Shown: piece after piece, positions 45,201 to 54,513 of the stretch
How the letters are laid out: each line of letters starts with the position of its first letter
Position numbering within the stretch: the stretch's first letter is position 1
Assembly (NCBI GenBank): GCA_019009955.1
Contig: CM032232.1
Coordinates: forward strand, 74,316,501-74,380,500
Direction of reading: 5' to 3'
Length of the DNA stretch: 64,000 bases
Source: Riptortus pedestris
Taxonomy: Eukaryota > Arthropoda > Insecta > Hemiptera > Alydidae
Translations under genes and position numbers: made by a program
The notes under the pieces: generated by a model
Seen by the model: the letters and a program-made list of their open reading frames with translations, nothing else
The model's database searches: none
Told to the model about the DNA's origin: nothing

Positions 45201-45589
45201 CAGTAAATTACTTCCGTCTAATTACGATGGTGAACAAGTTAAAATAAATTCAATTAGTTTATAGTATAATAATTAAAAGGCTGAGTGTTTATAATTAAAA
45301 GGTTAATTATGTATAATTAAGAGGCTATTGCATCAGATTTACTCACCTTGGTGTAGATTCGATTGACAGATAACTCGAGGTATCGATAGAAGAGGAATTA
45401 AACCCTTTGCAAGATGAAATTATCCCTTTCCACTCTTCTAATTCTAATTTATACGATTGCGGGATTCAAGTTTTCCTTCTATTTTTTTTTTTTTGTGATA
45501 ACTGTTTTGCCCTTTAGGAAACAGAGAAACATAGCACTCAGATGCCTTGTGTTTGTACCATAATACCTAGTCACCATTTTGGTAAGCGA
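45201..45589. other. Spacer, no feature seen
   Basis: Contains three repeats of a TATAATTAAAAGG-like word at 45266-45322 and a T-run at 45482-45494, otherwise unremarkable. Confidence 0.4.
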
Positions 45590-45669
45590 CATCTGATTAA
45601 ATAAGGTCCATCATAAAAAAGAAAACTATTATAGAGCATCAATAGTTTAACAAGATTGGTTCTCTTTTA

Positions 45670-46186
45670 TTGGGTTGTAAAATAAGTTCGTAACGTTTAT
45701 CAATATTTCAATTTTACATATTCTCAAAAAGGATTAGTTAAGGTGTTTTTATGCATTAGTTTCAATCAAGATTCCTTAACTTAAGGGGTATGTTTGCTGG
45801 AAATGGAAGAGAAAATCAAAAGCATAGTTTACCATCACTATAACGCCCGTCCTCTCATGTCTTTGCAGACCCGGCAGAAATTATTGGAGTTTGGCTGGGA
45901 TGTGATCCCACACCAACCCTATTCACCCCAACAGATTTTCACTTATTTCGGGGCCTTCAAAACTCTCTTGACGGGAAACACTTAAATTCGCTCGAGGACT
46001 GAAAAACATACCTAGAGGGATGCATTGCGCTAAAATATGAGAAGTTCTAGGAGGACGAAATTAAAAAAATACTTGAGAGATGGCAACACGTAATAAATGA
46101 AAATGGATACTATATAACTGTTTAAAAATATTTACAAGAATCTGAAGTTCTTATTCCATTAAAAAGCGCTATGGACATATTTAACA
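45670..46186 (+). mobile_element. Internally deleted mariner element
   Basis: After a TA dinucleotide (45668-45669) the left terminus reads TTGGGTTGTAAAATAAGTTC then GTAACG, close to the inverted repeats of irritans/mauritiana-type mariners. About 100 bp later the sequence joins the C-terminal third of a transposase. The N-terminal DNA-binding half and the first catalytic aspartate are gone, so the element is about 0.5 kb instead of about 1.3 kb. The right inverted repeat is not clear; similarity returns to family-1 core near 46190. Confidence 0.75.
45780..46125 (+). pseudogene. Mariner transposase C-terminal pseudogene
   Basis: Recognisable in order: NARP box (IVYHHYNARPLMSLQTRQKL), LLEFGWDVIPHQPYSP, then after a small deletion and frameshift a DFHLFRGLQNSLDG block, NSLED, and near the end ERWQHVINENGYYI before the stop at 46123-46125. 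In the DD34D catalytic triad the second aspartate (normally the D of DNARP) is replaced by Y. The third D survives in DFHLF but in a shifted frame. Two further in-frame stops follow NSLED and EKF. It cannot encode active transposase. Confidence 0.85.
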
Positions 46187-46364
46187 AACTATTATTTTTC
46201 AATCCAATTAATAATAACGGAGATATTTTGAATTCCCCTTCATCTTAACCATTCTTCCTCCGGTACGAAAACAGTTACGAACTTGACCTTCCGTTTTACA
46301 TTAAACGCTTTTATATATATCGAATTTGGTAACGATCAACCAGAATTGGCAAACGCTAGGGCGG

Positions 46365-46416
<52 letters not shown>

Positions 46417-46743
46417 TTTGGAACGAACCTCTTTTTCGTCATCTTCTAGGATTGGTGAACAATCGAGGACCTTTTTCGAAAATCGCATCATGAGTAAGAT
46501 TTCAAAAGCTCATTTCCCTTAAGGGAAATCTACTAAATACAGATCTATTGAAGTAGGTAATTCATTATGTTCATCTCAGGCTTTCTCCACAGACGGAGCT
46601 GTGTGTTTGAATGATCCGACACGAAACAGATCTCAAAGGAATGGTGTAAGTTAGGAGGAAACAACCTCGTTCCAAGTTGTTAGACTATTAAACCCTCAGA
46701 CACTGGTTCATTTAATTCACTTATGCTCTCCATCGAGGCGCAA

Positions 46744-46866
46744 TTAGTGTAAAAGCCTCTGATATATCGAGGTTAGGAAACCATTGAAGATGAGAGTGAA
46801 GAGATCTTGGCTCAATGATCCTTGAAGGAACCCAGATTGATCCTTTGATGCCCACTCCTTGTATAT
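46744..46866 (-). pseudogene. Reverse transcriptase fragment (PQG region), non-LTR type
   Basis: On the minus strand the frame reads YKEWASKDQSGFLQGSLSQD and then LFTLIFNGFLTSIYQRL before a stop. The G-x-x-QGS-x-S-x-x-LF ... N pattern is RT block 4 of non-LTR elements, normally GxPQGSxLSPxLF. The proline of PQG is lost (FLQG) and the SP pair reads SQ. Further 3' (46545-46743) another minus frame stays open apart from one stop, without a domain I recognise. It probably represents a decayed LINE covering 46540-46870. Confidence 0.5.
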
Positions 46867-47011
46867 TTTTAGAATTTAGCCATTACTCTAAGATTCTAAG
46901 TTCTATTCAATGTTACATTAAGCTTTGAATGTATTTATTATAGTAATATATGAAAAGCCTTCCTGGCGATAATTTCTTCATTTGAATCTGGAGCACATTT
47001 TATTATTTATT

Positions 47012-47060
47012 ATTATTATTTATTAACGCCCACTTTTTGCAAATAAGGCTAATTGGGAAT
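47012..47060 (-). repeat. SINE tail fragment
   Basis: TTATTAACGCCCACTTTTTG then CAAATAAGGCTAATTGGGAA matches the 3' portion of the SINE family seen at 15808 and 39492. An ATT repeat precedes it. Body and head are missing. Confidence 0.7.
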
Positions 47061-47228
47061 AATTTTATTATTTAAATCAAGTGAAACTAATCTGATATGG
47101 ATACCACATGACTTCCAAGTACTCCTGTTAAATTATAAATACAAAATAGATTCCTCCACTTAATTTAAAAATATTTCATTTGCAAGTGATATAGGATATC
47201 TACGTTCTAGTCTAATCAAAAATGGTAT

Positions 47229-47912
47229 AAAAAGAGTTCCTCACAACTGCGTTAACAAAGCAGATTTCCCACTTGCGTCACGTATTTGGATTTATCTCAT
47301 TACGTAAAAGTTCAATGAGAACTATATTTGTTATATAGGCTTCAAATAAAGTGGTTCATATTATAACTGCTTATTGTTGATATGGCGTTTTTTAGTTTTC
47401 GGCCTTCAGTAAACCCCCACTCCTACTCATGCCAAAGCAACAATAAATATGACATAAGTAGGAGCGGGGGTTTAATGAAAGCCGAAAACTAAAAAACACG
47501 AATATCTCGGTTAATATTAGAGATAATAAAAAACCATACAAATCAACATTTATTGAACATTAAATTTGCAGTAAGATTGGATCTATACAATATTTCGATT
47601 AGATGCACTATAACGGGGATATTAAGAATTTTCGAAATTCCTGTCCTGTCAACCACCCCTTCCGCAGTCCGATTTCAGCCGTTAACTTACTTGATCTTTC
47701 TTTTTACATGAAACACTTATGTATCGAGTTTCGTAATGATTAAACAAAAATTGCGACTGCTAGAGCGGTACCAGACATATATATATATAATTTTGAACGG
47801 ACTTCATTTTCGTCATCTACTAGGTAGGATCGATGGACATTTGAAGAACTTTTTCGAACATCCCATCATGAGTACAACCTCAATAGCTGATATCCCTTAA
47901 GGAATAATTTAT
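47229..47912 (+). mobile_element. Family-1 element, module B, with internal foldback and eroded 3' end
   Basis: The start is degraded (AAAAAGAGTTCCTCACAACT) but the subterminal AGCAGATTTCCC-like word, B module, core, GAGCGGTACCAGAC, a very short (TA)n and the 3' block are in order. The palindrome is half lost (TATCCCTTAAGGAATAA). A unique 111-bp foldback sits inside the B module and is listed separately. Confidence 0.88.
47387..47497. repeat. Inverted duplication inside a family-1 B module
   Basis: Left arm 47387-47430 (GTTTTTTAGTTTTCGGCCTT ... CCCCCACTCCTACTCAT) is the reverse complement, with few mismatches, of right arm 47453-47497 (CATAAGTAGGAGCGGGGGTT ... GAAAACTAAAAAAC). The right arm is the normal B-module sequence in this orientation; the left arm is an extra, inverted copy. 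The loop is 22 nt. Confidence 0.9.
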
Positions 47913-48267
47913 AACTCTTTTTATTATAACTGAAACAAAAAAGGCTACAATACTTCTAAATATGAAATATTAACATTCGAAATTAGTCGTTTTTAATTAT
48001 GTGTTGTACGTCACTAGTCAAAAGGAATTCAGGGAGGGTTAAAAAATCTTAAATCTAAATCCAAAGGAAGTCAAGAGGCATATTAACCGTGTTATTAGAA
48101 TTCCAGCCTTCAGTATAGCCCTCTTTCTACTCAGGTGAGTTTCGTTTACAGCAACTAAGCATTAAAAGAAAAATAACTTTCAATTCTTATTTAGGCATAT
48201 AAGCTTCTTATTACGGGGAAAGTAGAGGGTTAATCCTGAGATGAGGCAATCACCGCTTCGTTTCTGC
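47913..48267. other. Spacer, no feature seen
   Basis: AT-rich DNA between family-1 copies. A short CTTCAGTATAGCCCTCTTTC resembles the B-module CTTCAGTAAACCCCCACTCC and may be a remnant. Confidence 0.35.
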
Positions 48268-48301
48268 TTGTGTGAAATATGCTTAGTTTACGCAGCCCCT
48301 T
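48268..48301 (-). repeat. Orphan family-1 5'-end fragment
   Basis: AATATGCTTAGTTTACGCAG followed by CCCCTTAG matches the first 35 or so bases of the element in minus orientation, but the outermost GACGGAC is missing. It ends 12 bp before the 3' end of the next copy, in the same orientation. Confidence 0.7.
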
Positions 48302-48313
48302 AGCTACTAATTT

Positions 48314-48437
48314 TTAGCAGATTTCCCTTAAGGGAAATCAGCTTTTGTGGTTGTACTCATGACGGAATTTTCGAAATTTTTCATCAACTGTCCATCGATC
48401 CTACCTAGTAGATGATGAAAATGAGGTCCGTTCAAAA

Positions 48438-48483
<46 letters not shown>

Positions 48484-48942
48484 ATATATATGTTTGTCTG
48501 TTACCGTTCTAGCGGTCGCAATTTTTGTTTGATCGTTACCAAACTCGATATTTAGTCGTTTTATGTAAAAAGAATGATCAAGTTCGTTAAGGGCTAAAAT
48601 CGGACCACTGGGAGGGGGGTATGGGTTTAGAGGGGAGGATTTTCGAAAACTCGAAATATCTCCGTTACTATTCGTCGGATCGAAAAATTGTACAGAATCC
48701 ATCTTATTAAAAATTAAATTTACTATAAATATTGTTATATACATTTATTCTCTATCTTGAATATTAACCGAGATATTTGCATTTTTATTAAATCCTGGGC
48801 GGCTAACGGACGAAGTGTCTTTCCCGCCAAAAGCTAGTTCGGCCGTTTCATTAACTGCTCGGCTCTCGAGAAATTTCTCTATTCTAAAACTTCAAGTGGG
48901 AAATCTGCTTAGTTTACGCAGCCCCTGCGTGACGGACTTTTT
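48314..48942 (-). mobile_element. Family-1 element, module A, complete
   Basis: From TTAGCAG with a perfect TTTCCCTTAAGGGAAATC palindrome to GACGGACTTTTTTT. The A module (CCGCCAAAAGCTAGTTCGGC on this strand), core, C-run with an interrupting GTAT (GGGAGGGGGGTATGGG) and (TA)n at 48440-48490 are all present. The 138-codon minus-strand open frame across it is a repeat by-product that runs through the microsatellite. Confidence 0.94.
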
Positions 48943-49357
48943 TTTAATTTGTATTGCATACGAATTTCCTCAAGAGATAAATCCTATCAAATATATCTCA
49001 AAAGACTTCATTGGATTTTCTTATTCTAGGGTTATTTTGATAATTTGAGAAAAATAACTAATTTACATTCAAATTAAAGAAAGAGTCTCATTCGCTGTCC
49101 CTCTCACGCTTGCTATCAAACCAAAGTTCTTGAAAAGAGAGTTATTAATCATCTTATGATAACGAGTTAAAGTAAGGACTTGAAATGGTTTTGATACTAG
49201 AGATTTTTATTGATCCACAGATTACTTCAAGCTTAGGTCATCAATTATTGCTGCAATTATACGACCTCACTGATTAGTTTGTGTATAATGCGATAACAGA
49301 ACTACTGCACTGTGATAAACATTGCAGATATAGTCAGGGTTGATTTTTACATTTTAT
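48943..49357. other. Spacer, no feature seen
   Basis: AT-rich DNA without recognised elements. Confidence 0.4.
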
Positions 49358-50013
49358 ATATCTACTAGCGGACCCGACAGACGTTGTCCTGCGTGGTATT
49401 TCAAGCGATTAGGATATTTAATTTAATAATATTATGTTTAAAACCAAAGCTACTTTTAATAACACAAAAAAAAACATTTGTTATGTGCACGTTTGCCTAA
49501 GAACAAATAGAAAATGGAATATCGCGAATTTTTTATTCAGGCCTACCTTATAACCCCCACTCCCGTTCGAACCTAAAAAATTTAATCTAGCTTATAATCA
49601 AAGAAGAATAAATGCCAATTTACATAAAGGGTTTTTTTAAGTACGGTTCGACCGTTAGTGCAATATAAAATTGTTGGCTTCCACTTTAATTTTTTAGTGT
49701 ATATCTCGTTTATACTTTGTTATAAGACAAAAGTGAATATAACAAAACTTACTGTAAATAACAACATAAACAACTTTTAACTTGTGCATATTGGCCGAAA
49801 AACCATTAGGAAAGGAAATATCGCTATTTTTAATTTTAGGCCTCCCAAACAATCCCCACACCTGCTCCACCTGCCGGGATGATTTGTGACGCTAAACCAT
49901 CCAGGGCGTCACCCAAACGCGTACAAAAAAAATTCATTCAAATCGGTCCAGCCGTTTAGGAGGAGTTCAGTGACATACACACGTACAGTAGAATTATATA
50001 TATATATATATAT
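49358..50013 (+). repeat. Dispersed repeat of the CTAGCGGACCCGACAGACG type
   Basis: It opens with ACTAGCGGACCCGACAGACG TTGTCCTGCGTGG and closes with AAATCGGTCCAGCCGTTTAG, GAGGAGTTCAGTGACATACA and a short (TA)n. Similar paired start and end phrases occur in many invertebrate genomes as a non-autonomous element. Two internal AAAAC/CCCCAC-type segments (TTATAACCCCCACTCCC at 49549; CAATCCCCACACCTGC at 49853) look like an internal duplication. No coding frame of note. Confidence 0.5.
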
Positions 50014-51078
50014 CTGAAACATAACTTTAGACATGTTGCTGAAAGTCGGCCTCCATCCGCAATCAATTATACACAATCCGGCCTATGTATACGGGTGTAT
50101 TTTTTTGCTGAGAAGTGTATCTTGGAAATATCGATAGAGGGCCATATATGAAACGGGTTGGCTTATAGAGAAAACCAAATTTCAACAAATGTAATTTGTA
50201 AGTGTTATCGATCAGTTTAGAGAACAGGAACAAAGAGGAATGGAGGTTATAAAGCATGTTAAGCCCTTTTGGCAGATGGCATTAATAATATGGAGTAACT
50301 TGAACAGGAATGTTTGAACCGCAATTACTTTGGGGCAAACACAGTCTAATTACGTTTGGAATCTTCGTGTCAGTGGAGTCACGCTAAGCAGTGGTATCTG
50401 AGAGATTATAAACAGACATACCACTCATAAACAAAGGCTTTAGAATTTGTAAATACTGAAACGGTATTCGAATAATTCAGTAATTTTGAGTTATAAGTTC
50501 ATATAGTGATTGCCTATTGCTTAGATCTAGAAGGAATACTAACCATTGGCGCTTTGTCAATAACTAATGTCACCTGATTCAGTATTTTTTCCATGAAATC
50601 AGAACACATCCGTCGTTTAAATTTAATAAGAAGTAACAAGATCAAACCATTTTATAATTCAAATAAACTGAATTCAGCTGCACAGAATTATTACACTAAT
50701 TTATGTATTTCTGCCCCCCCCCCTTCGCTCTCTTCTACCACACTTTACATTCACCGATTAAGATAAATCTATAACTTTAGTTCCCTAGAACTATAATTAA
50801 CTATAAAAAAAATACAGCATTTTTATAGAGAAGAATGACTGACTATACCAATTTCAACAAATTTTAAAAGAATTGCTGGCTGAGTACTTTTGATGTTAAC
50901 AGTTGGGAGACCTATAACTCGTCCATTAACATATCTAAACTTTGAAAATCTGTTGAGACTTATTTCATCAAAAATGATGCTGCTACATGAGAAATATCAT
51001 CCCCCACCCTGCAATAGTGAGGGATATTATCATAACTCATCTGTGTTTACACAAACACACACATACACACGTATATAT
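50014..51078. other. Spacer, no gene recognised
   Basis: AT-rich, with a C9 run at about 50713 and a CA-rich stretch at 51048-51070 just before the LTR. Open frames at 50063-50257 and 50890-51102 have no domain. Confidence 0.4.
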
Positions 51079-51182
51079 TGTTACGATTTATTGCAAAACT
51101 AGCAATTAAAGTTGTTTATTAGAGTTATTTTGGATTGCAAAATTAAATACACACAAGCTTCACAGTTTTAATCACTGCAGAA

Positions 51183-51188
51183 TTTATT
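51183..51188 (-). terminator. LTR polyadenylation signal
   Basis: AATAAA on the minus strand, conserved in LTR copy 1 at the equivalent place (GCTAAATAAATAGTG). It lies about 105 bp from the minus-strand 3' end of the LTR, as expected for the R/U5 part. Confidence 0.5.
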
Positions 51189-51361
51189 TAACAATGCACA
51201 ATACACTTCGTTAATTATTCTTAATTACTACTCACAGTATGCACTGATAGCGTCACTGTTCTTCAAAGAGTCACAGTCCAATAATTCACTCACGGTCACT
51301 GAAATTCACAAAAAGACGGCACTTCACTGTCTTAAACACGACACTAAACTGTTACTTACAG

Positions 51362-51553
51362 TGATATCTCTGGAATATGCTGGATGGTAGAAGAATAAAT
51401 GTATAAGGATCAATAAGAAGGCCAAGTCCTCTACTGGTTTTTAATATTATGCAGAGTGCACTTTCGGAGTCAACGCTCCATCCTCAGTGCCTGCTGATTA
51501 AAGTTGCGTGGCCTGGACCACGACTGCCGGGCGACTCTCCTTGTTACTTACAG
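51362..51553 (-). mobile_element. Insertion in the LTR with 12-bp duplication and hammerhead-like core
   Basis: TGTTACTTACAG occurs at 51350-51361 and again at 51542-51553, while LTR copy 1 has it once. The 180 bp between are absent from copy 1 and related to 25532-25711. On the minus strand it contains CTGAGGA (51487-51481), GGAG-CGTTGA-CTCC as stem II, GAAA (51465-51462), and GTGC-ACTCT-GCAT as possible stem III: a near-complete hammerhead core. The residue after stem III is A instead of the expected U, so activity is uncertain. A Penelope-like terminal fragment is the best explanation. Confidence 0.6.
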
Positions 51554-51677
51554 AGTCACGGCACAACACTGTTTTTCACATAAAAACACTTTACCGCACT
51601 GCACTAAGTCGCACGGTAGCACTGATGAACACTTGAAGAGAGCTGAGAAAAACTAACTAGCTCGCGGCTGCCCGGTT

Positions 51678-51687
51678 CTTTATATAG
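51678..51687 (-). promoter_or_regulatory. LTR TATA box
   Basis: CCTATATAAAG on the minus strand. About 60-70 bp downstream in that direction the sequence GTTCATCAGTGC contains an initiator-like TCAGT. In LTR copy 1 the box is mutated (CTAATAAAG). Confidence 0.5.
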
Positions 51688-51835
51688 GTCGTCGGCATAC
51701 ATCAAAGAGGAATTGGCTGGACCCTTCAAGGTCTGGACTGGTTGGGACTAGGGCGGGCGCCGCTTTGATTTTCGCACTCCCTAAACACGTGATCATGTCT
51801 GTCCTATTCTTTCATGTATTTAATTTTCGCAAAAA

Positions 51836-52797
51836 TATTATATATTTCACGTTTTCAAAGGTCACCAATAGAAAACATTTTTTCGCGTAAACTTCGTTGA
51901 AAATATTAACGAACGTAAGAGGAAACCGAGCAGTTCAGAAATGGAGAGCCCTTGAAGAGGTGGCATATAAATCACGAATCATGTAAGGCTGTGTCAATAA
52001 AGTTTTCGGGTATAAAATCCTTTTGAAAAGGGACATACCATACGGAAATAAAGTAAATCGTAGATATTAAAGTTTATATGAAGTAAAGTCTTTATGGCTA
52101 CATTTGGGCCGGTTTATAAAAGAGGTTCATGCTCTAGAAATAAAACATATTTTATTCTGTTAACAGCCTTTGGACAGTTACTTCGATAACTAGTTGTGTC
52201 GTGTGCAGCTGAAATCTAACACAACTTTAGAGAGGAATTCGTAACTACCTCCGTTATAAAATACCTCATCAGAAGTTATAATGCTACTTACCTAAGAAAA
52301 ATATTCTTATAACTTGGTTTTCTATGCAACATAAAATACAATCATGAATAAAAATGTAATATTTTATTGTTAAGCTTGGTATTTGGATAAATTATATTCT
52401 ATTGTTGGGTTTGTAAGTTACTTTTGATAACTAACTTCACGGCAGGCTTCCAGTAATGGGTTCAGCTGAACAGTATATATTAGGATTGATTTCGTCTTGA
52501 AAGGAAGCATATTCTTGTTCGAAGTTATACCATCAGTCATAATAAACGTCAGGATTATTTCAAAAGAAGCCGTTATCCTGGAATAGCAATTTTTGTTTAA
52601 AAAACAATTATTATGATATTTAATTTTCATTTTGTTATTATCATCTAAATTGGAAATTAATAGGAGGAAATTACGATTTCAGAAAAAGGCAATATAAAAT
52701 ATAAATAGTTAGACTATGTACTTTTAGGACATCTGAGCCATAAAAGACAGTTAATGGTATACAGTTAGAAAATTTGGCAATGACAGTTTCCTGAAGA
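51836..52797. other. Spacer, no gene recognised
   Basis: AT-rich. A minus-strand 70-codon frame at 52418-52630 has no domain. Confidence 0.4.
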
Positions 52798-52963
52798 ATT
52801 TTACACGCAAGGGATGCGTAAACTAAATATATTTTCCTCATGCTTGATTAATCACAGATGACGCCATATCAAATTATTCTCTCCAATTTTCCTGAACATC
52901 TATGAATAAACTAGGATTAAAACTTTAAATTTGAAGTAAAATGTTTAGCGAGATAATATATAA

Positions 52964-53018
<55 letters not shown>
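52798..53018 (+). repeat. Family-1 5'-end fragment and (TA)n tract
   Basis: 52798-52840 reads TTTTACACGCAAGGGATGCG, TAAACTAAATATATTTTCC, an eroded 5' end in plus orientation. 52971-53018 is a (TA)n of about 24 units, 130 bp away. No core links them, so the association may be chance. Confidence 0.5.
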
Positions 53019-53019
<1 letters not shown>

Positions 53020-53374
53020 GTGGAAAGTGTTAGATCAGGATTTCGAAGGAGGATTTGCTTGTTGAATGAAAAAATAATTTAATTAAAATTTCCTTTAATA
53101 TTTGAGAAAAATTCAAATACTAACTATTGTAGGACATTAATTGTTTTGAGTGCCGTAAATATAATTGAAAAAATTGTGACTTTCTTCTGAGAGATATTAT
53201 AAAGGAAATATATTATATAACACTGTCATTTATTGTTTGCACTTTTCAAAATGTTATATTAGTATAATGAAATAATTGGAAGAAAATTCTTTTCATGACT
53301 GAGTCGATATATTTAGAAGTGGTGGAGAAAGACCACCTAAGGCTGTGTACGCGAATCATTCAAACCTTCTATAA

Positions 53375-53783
53375 AAACAGATCAAGTTCGTTAACGGCTG
53401 AAATCGGACAAGGGAGAGGGGAGGTTTAGAGGGTAAAATATCGAAAATTCTTAATATCTCCGTTATTATGAGTCGGATCGAAAAATTGTATAAAACCAAT
53501 CTTATTGACAATTTAACGTTCTATATATGTTGTTATTTACATTGTTTCCCTATCTTGATTATTAACTGAGATATTTGCAGTTTTTAGTTTTCGATCTTTA
53601 GTAAACCCCCACTCCTACTCATCTCATATTAACAATATTCTATTATGTTATGAAGCATTTTATTTTAACCTTAAATACCAAATATTGTTCTCATGGACTT
53701 TTAATTTTTGAGATAAATGCAAAAACGTGACGTACTTGGGAAGTCTTCTTAGTTAACGTAGCTCCTGCGCGACGGACTTTTAA
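53375..53783 (-). mobile_element. Family-1 element, module B, 3' half missing
   Basis: Starts abruptly in the core (AACAGATCAAGTTCGTTAAC) and continues with the C-run (GGGAGAGGGGAGG), AATATCTCCGTTATTATG, the B module (TAAACCCCCACTCCTACTC, ATGAAGCATTTTATTTTAAC) and the 5' end GCTCCTGCGCGACGGACTTT. The microsatellite, 3' block and palindrome are absent. Confidence 0.88.
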
Positions 53784-54141
53784 TATTTTACTTTTAATTA
53801 ATGTTTTTTTTTGCCTTTGTTAGGTTTTTAATGTTAATTTATTGTGTTTTATTTTTGTGTATTTATTACTTGTATTTAATTGTTGCGGAAATTTATTTGT
53901 TGAGTTTTTAGGAGTGAATTGGCCATGATTTTCTTTTTTCTTACACAGTTGAAGTTTGTGTAAAATCGTCTAAAAGTGCACCTAAATAAATAAAACATTT
54001 TGTTTGTGTTCAGTCGTCATTTCAATTTGAATCTCCCGCGCTCGCTGAGTTCACAAACCCGCCACACATATACAGATCACCAATGCCGTGGCCTACAGCG
54101 GAAACTACTCAAGAAGGCATCGGCTAGTTAGAAGGATACAT
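53784..54141. other. Possible 3' UTR or LTR-like sequence
   Basis: If the frame at 54142-54406 is a terminal exon, this is its 3' UTR on the minus strand. AATAAA-like signals are present there (for example within the TTTATTT runs near 53984). TGTGGCGGGTTTGTGAACTC on the minus strand (about 54066) could instead be an LTR start, but no partner is seen. Confidence 0.25.
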
Positions 54142-54406
54142 TCAGTTGGTCTTAGACGCTCGCTGGGGGTCGTTTCTACGGCCAGTGGGGCTTCGCCCCT
54201 CTTCCTCCGCTACAGATAACCGCTTCATAGACAACCGCAGTTGGAATTCACCCGTGATAGAGTCAGTCAGTTGTTTCATCTCCCGCAAAGCTGCCATCCT
54301 GTGCAGATCACCGTAACCGGCTGGAAATCGAATCTTGTACGGTCTACAGAAAATAGCAACGAAGGGGGACTCCACTTCTAGGAACGTTTTCGATTCCCGC
54401 AGGTGC
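54142..54406 (-). CDS. Coding-like terminal segment, about 88 codons, unassigned
   Basis: On the minus strand an acceptor-like TTAAAATAG is followed by an open frame to TGA at 54144-54142. GC content is far above the surroundings and the residue mix is balanced: FCRPYKIRFPAGYGDLHRM, AALREMKQLTDSITGEFQL, RRNDPQRASK. There are no hydrophobic segments; the C-terminal third is basic. I recognise no family. It could be the last exon of a host gene or part of a retroelement ORF. An initiator Met is not required if it is an internal or terminal exon. Confidence 0.35.
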
Positions 54407-54482
54407 CTATTTTAATAATGCTAGCATTATTTGCGCAATTATCAAATGAGTACTCACACAATATAGGACCTATCGTTCATTC

Positions 54483-54513
<31 letters not shown>

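Larger units (their letters stand above)
45590..46536 (+). mobile_element. Family-1 relic split by a mariner insertion
   Basis: The left remnant 45625-45668 (TATAGAGCATCAATAGTTTA, ACAAGATTGGTTCT) matches core sequence that normally runs TTTATAGAACATTAA ... AAGATTGGTTCTA. The right remnant from about 46190 continues with TTTTCAATCCAATTAATAAT and AACGGAGATATTTTG, GGTAACGATCAACC and a (TA)n at 46366-46409. The 3' block and a palindrome TTTCCCTTAAGGGAAATC ending TACTAA follow at 46536. The 5' end and module are lost. The core words on either side would adjoin if the mariner were removed. Confidence 0.75.
51079..51835 (-). mobile_element. Solo LTR, copy 2, carrying an insertion
   Basis: Begins TGTTACGATTTATTG and follows copy 1 (41193-41819) along its length: GGATTGCAAAATTAAATAC, AACACTTTACCGCACTGC, GTCGGCATACATCAAAG, ATGTATTTAATTTTCG. 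The right terminus has drifted (CGCAAAAA instead of CGTAACA). A 180-bp foreign segment interrupts it at 51362. TATATAAAG (51678-51687, minus strand) and AATAAA (51183-51188, minus strand) give U3-R-U5 order on the minus strand. Divergence from copy 1 is obvious by eye, so both are old. Confidence 0.8.

Noticed and set aside
46187..46212. Right inverted repeat of the mariner at TTTTTCAATCCAA
   Set aside because: It resembles the expected repeat, but the same words belong to the family-1 core (TTTTTCGATCCGACG in other copies), so the similarity is better explained by the host element.
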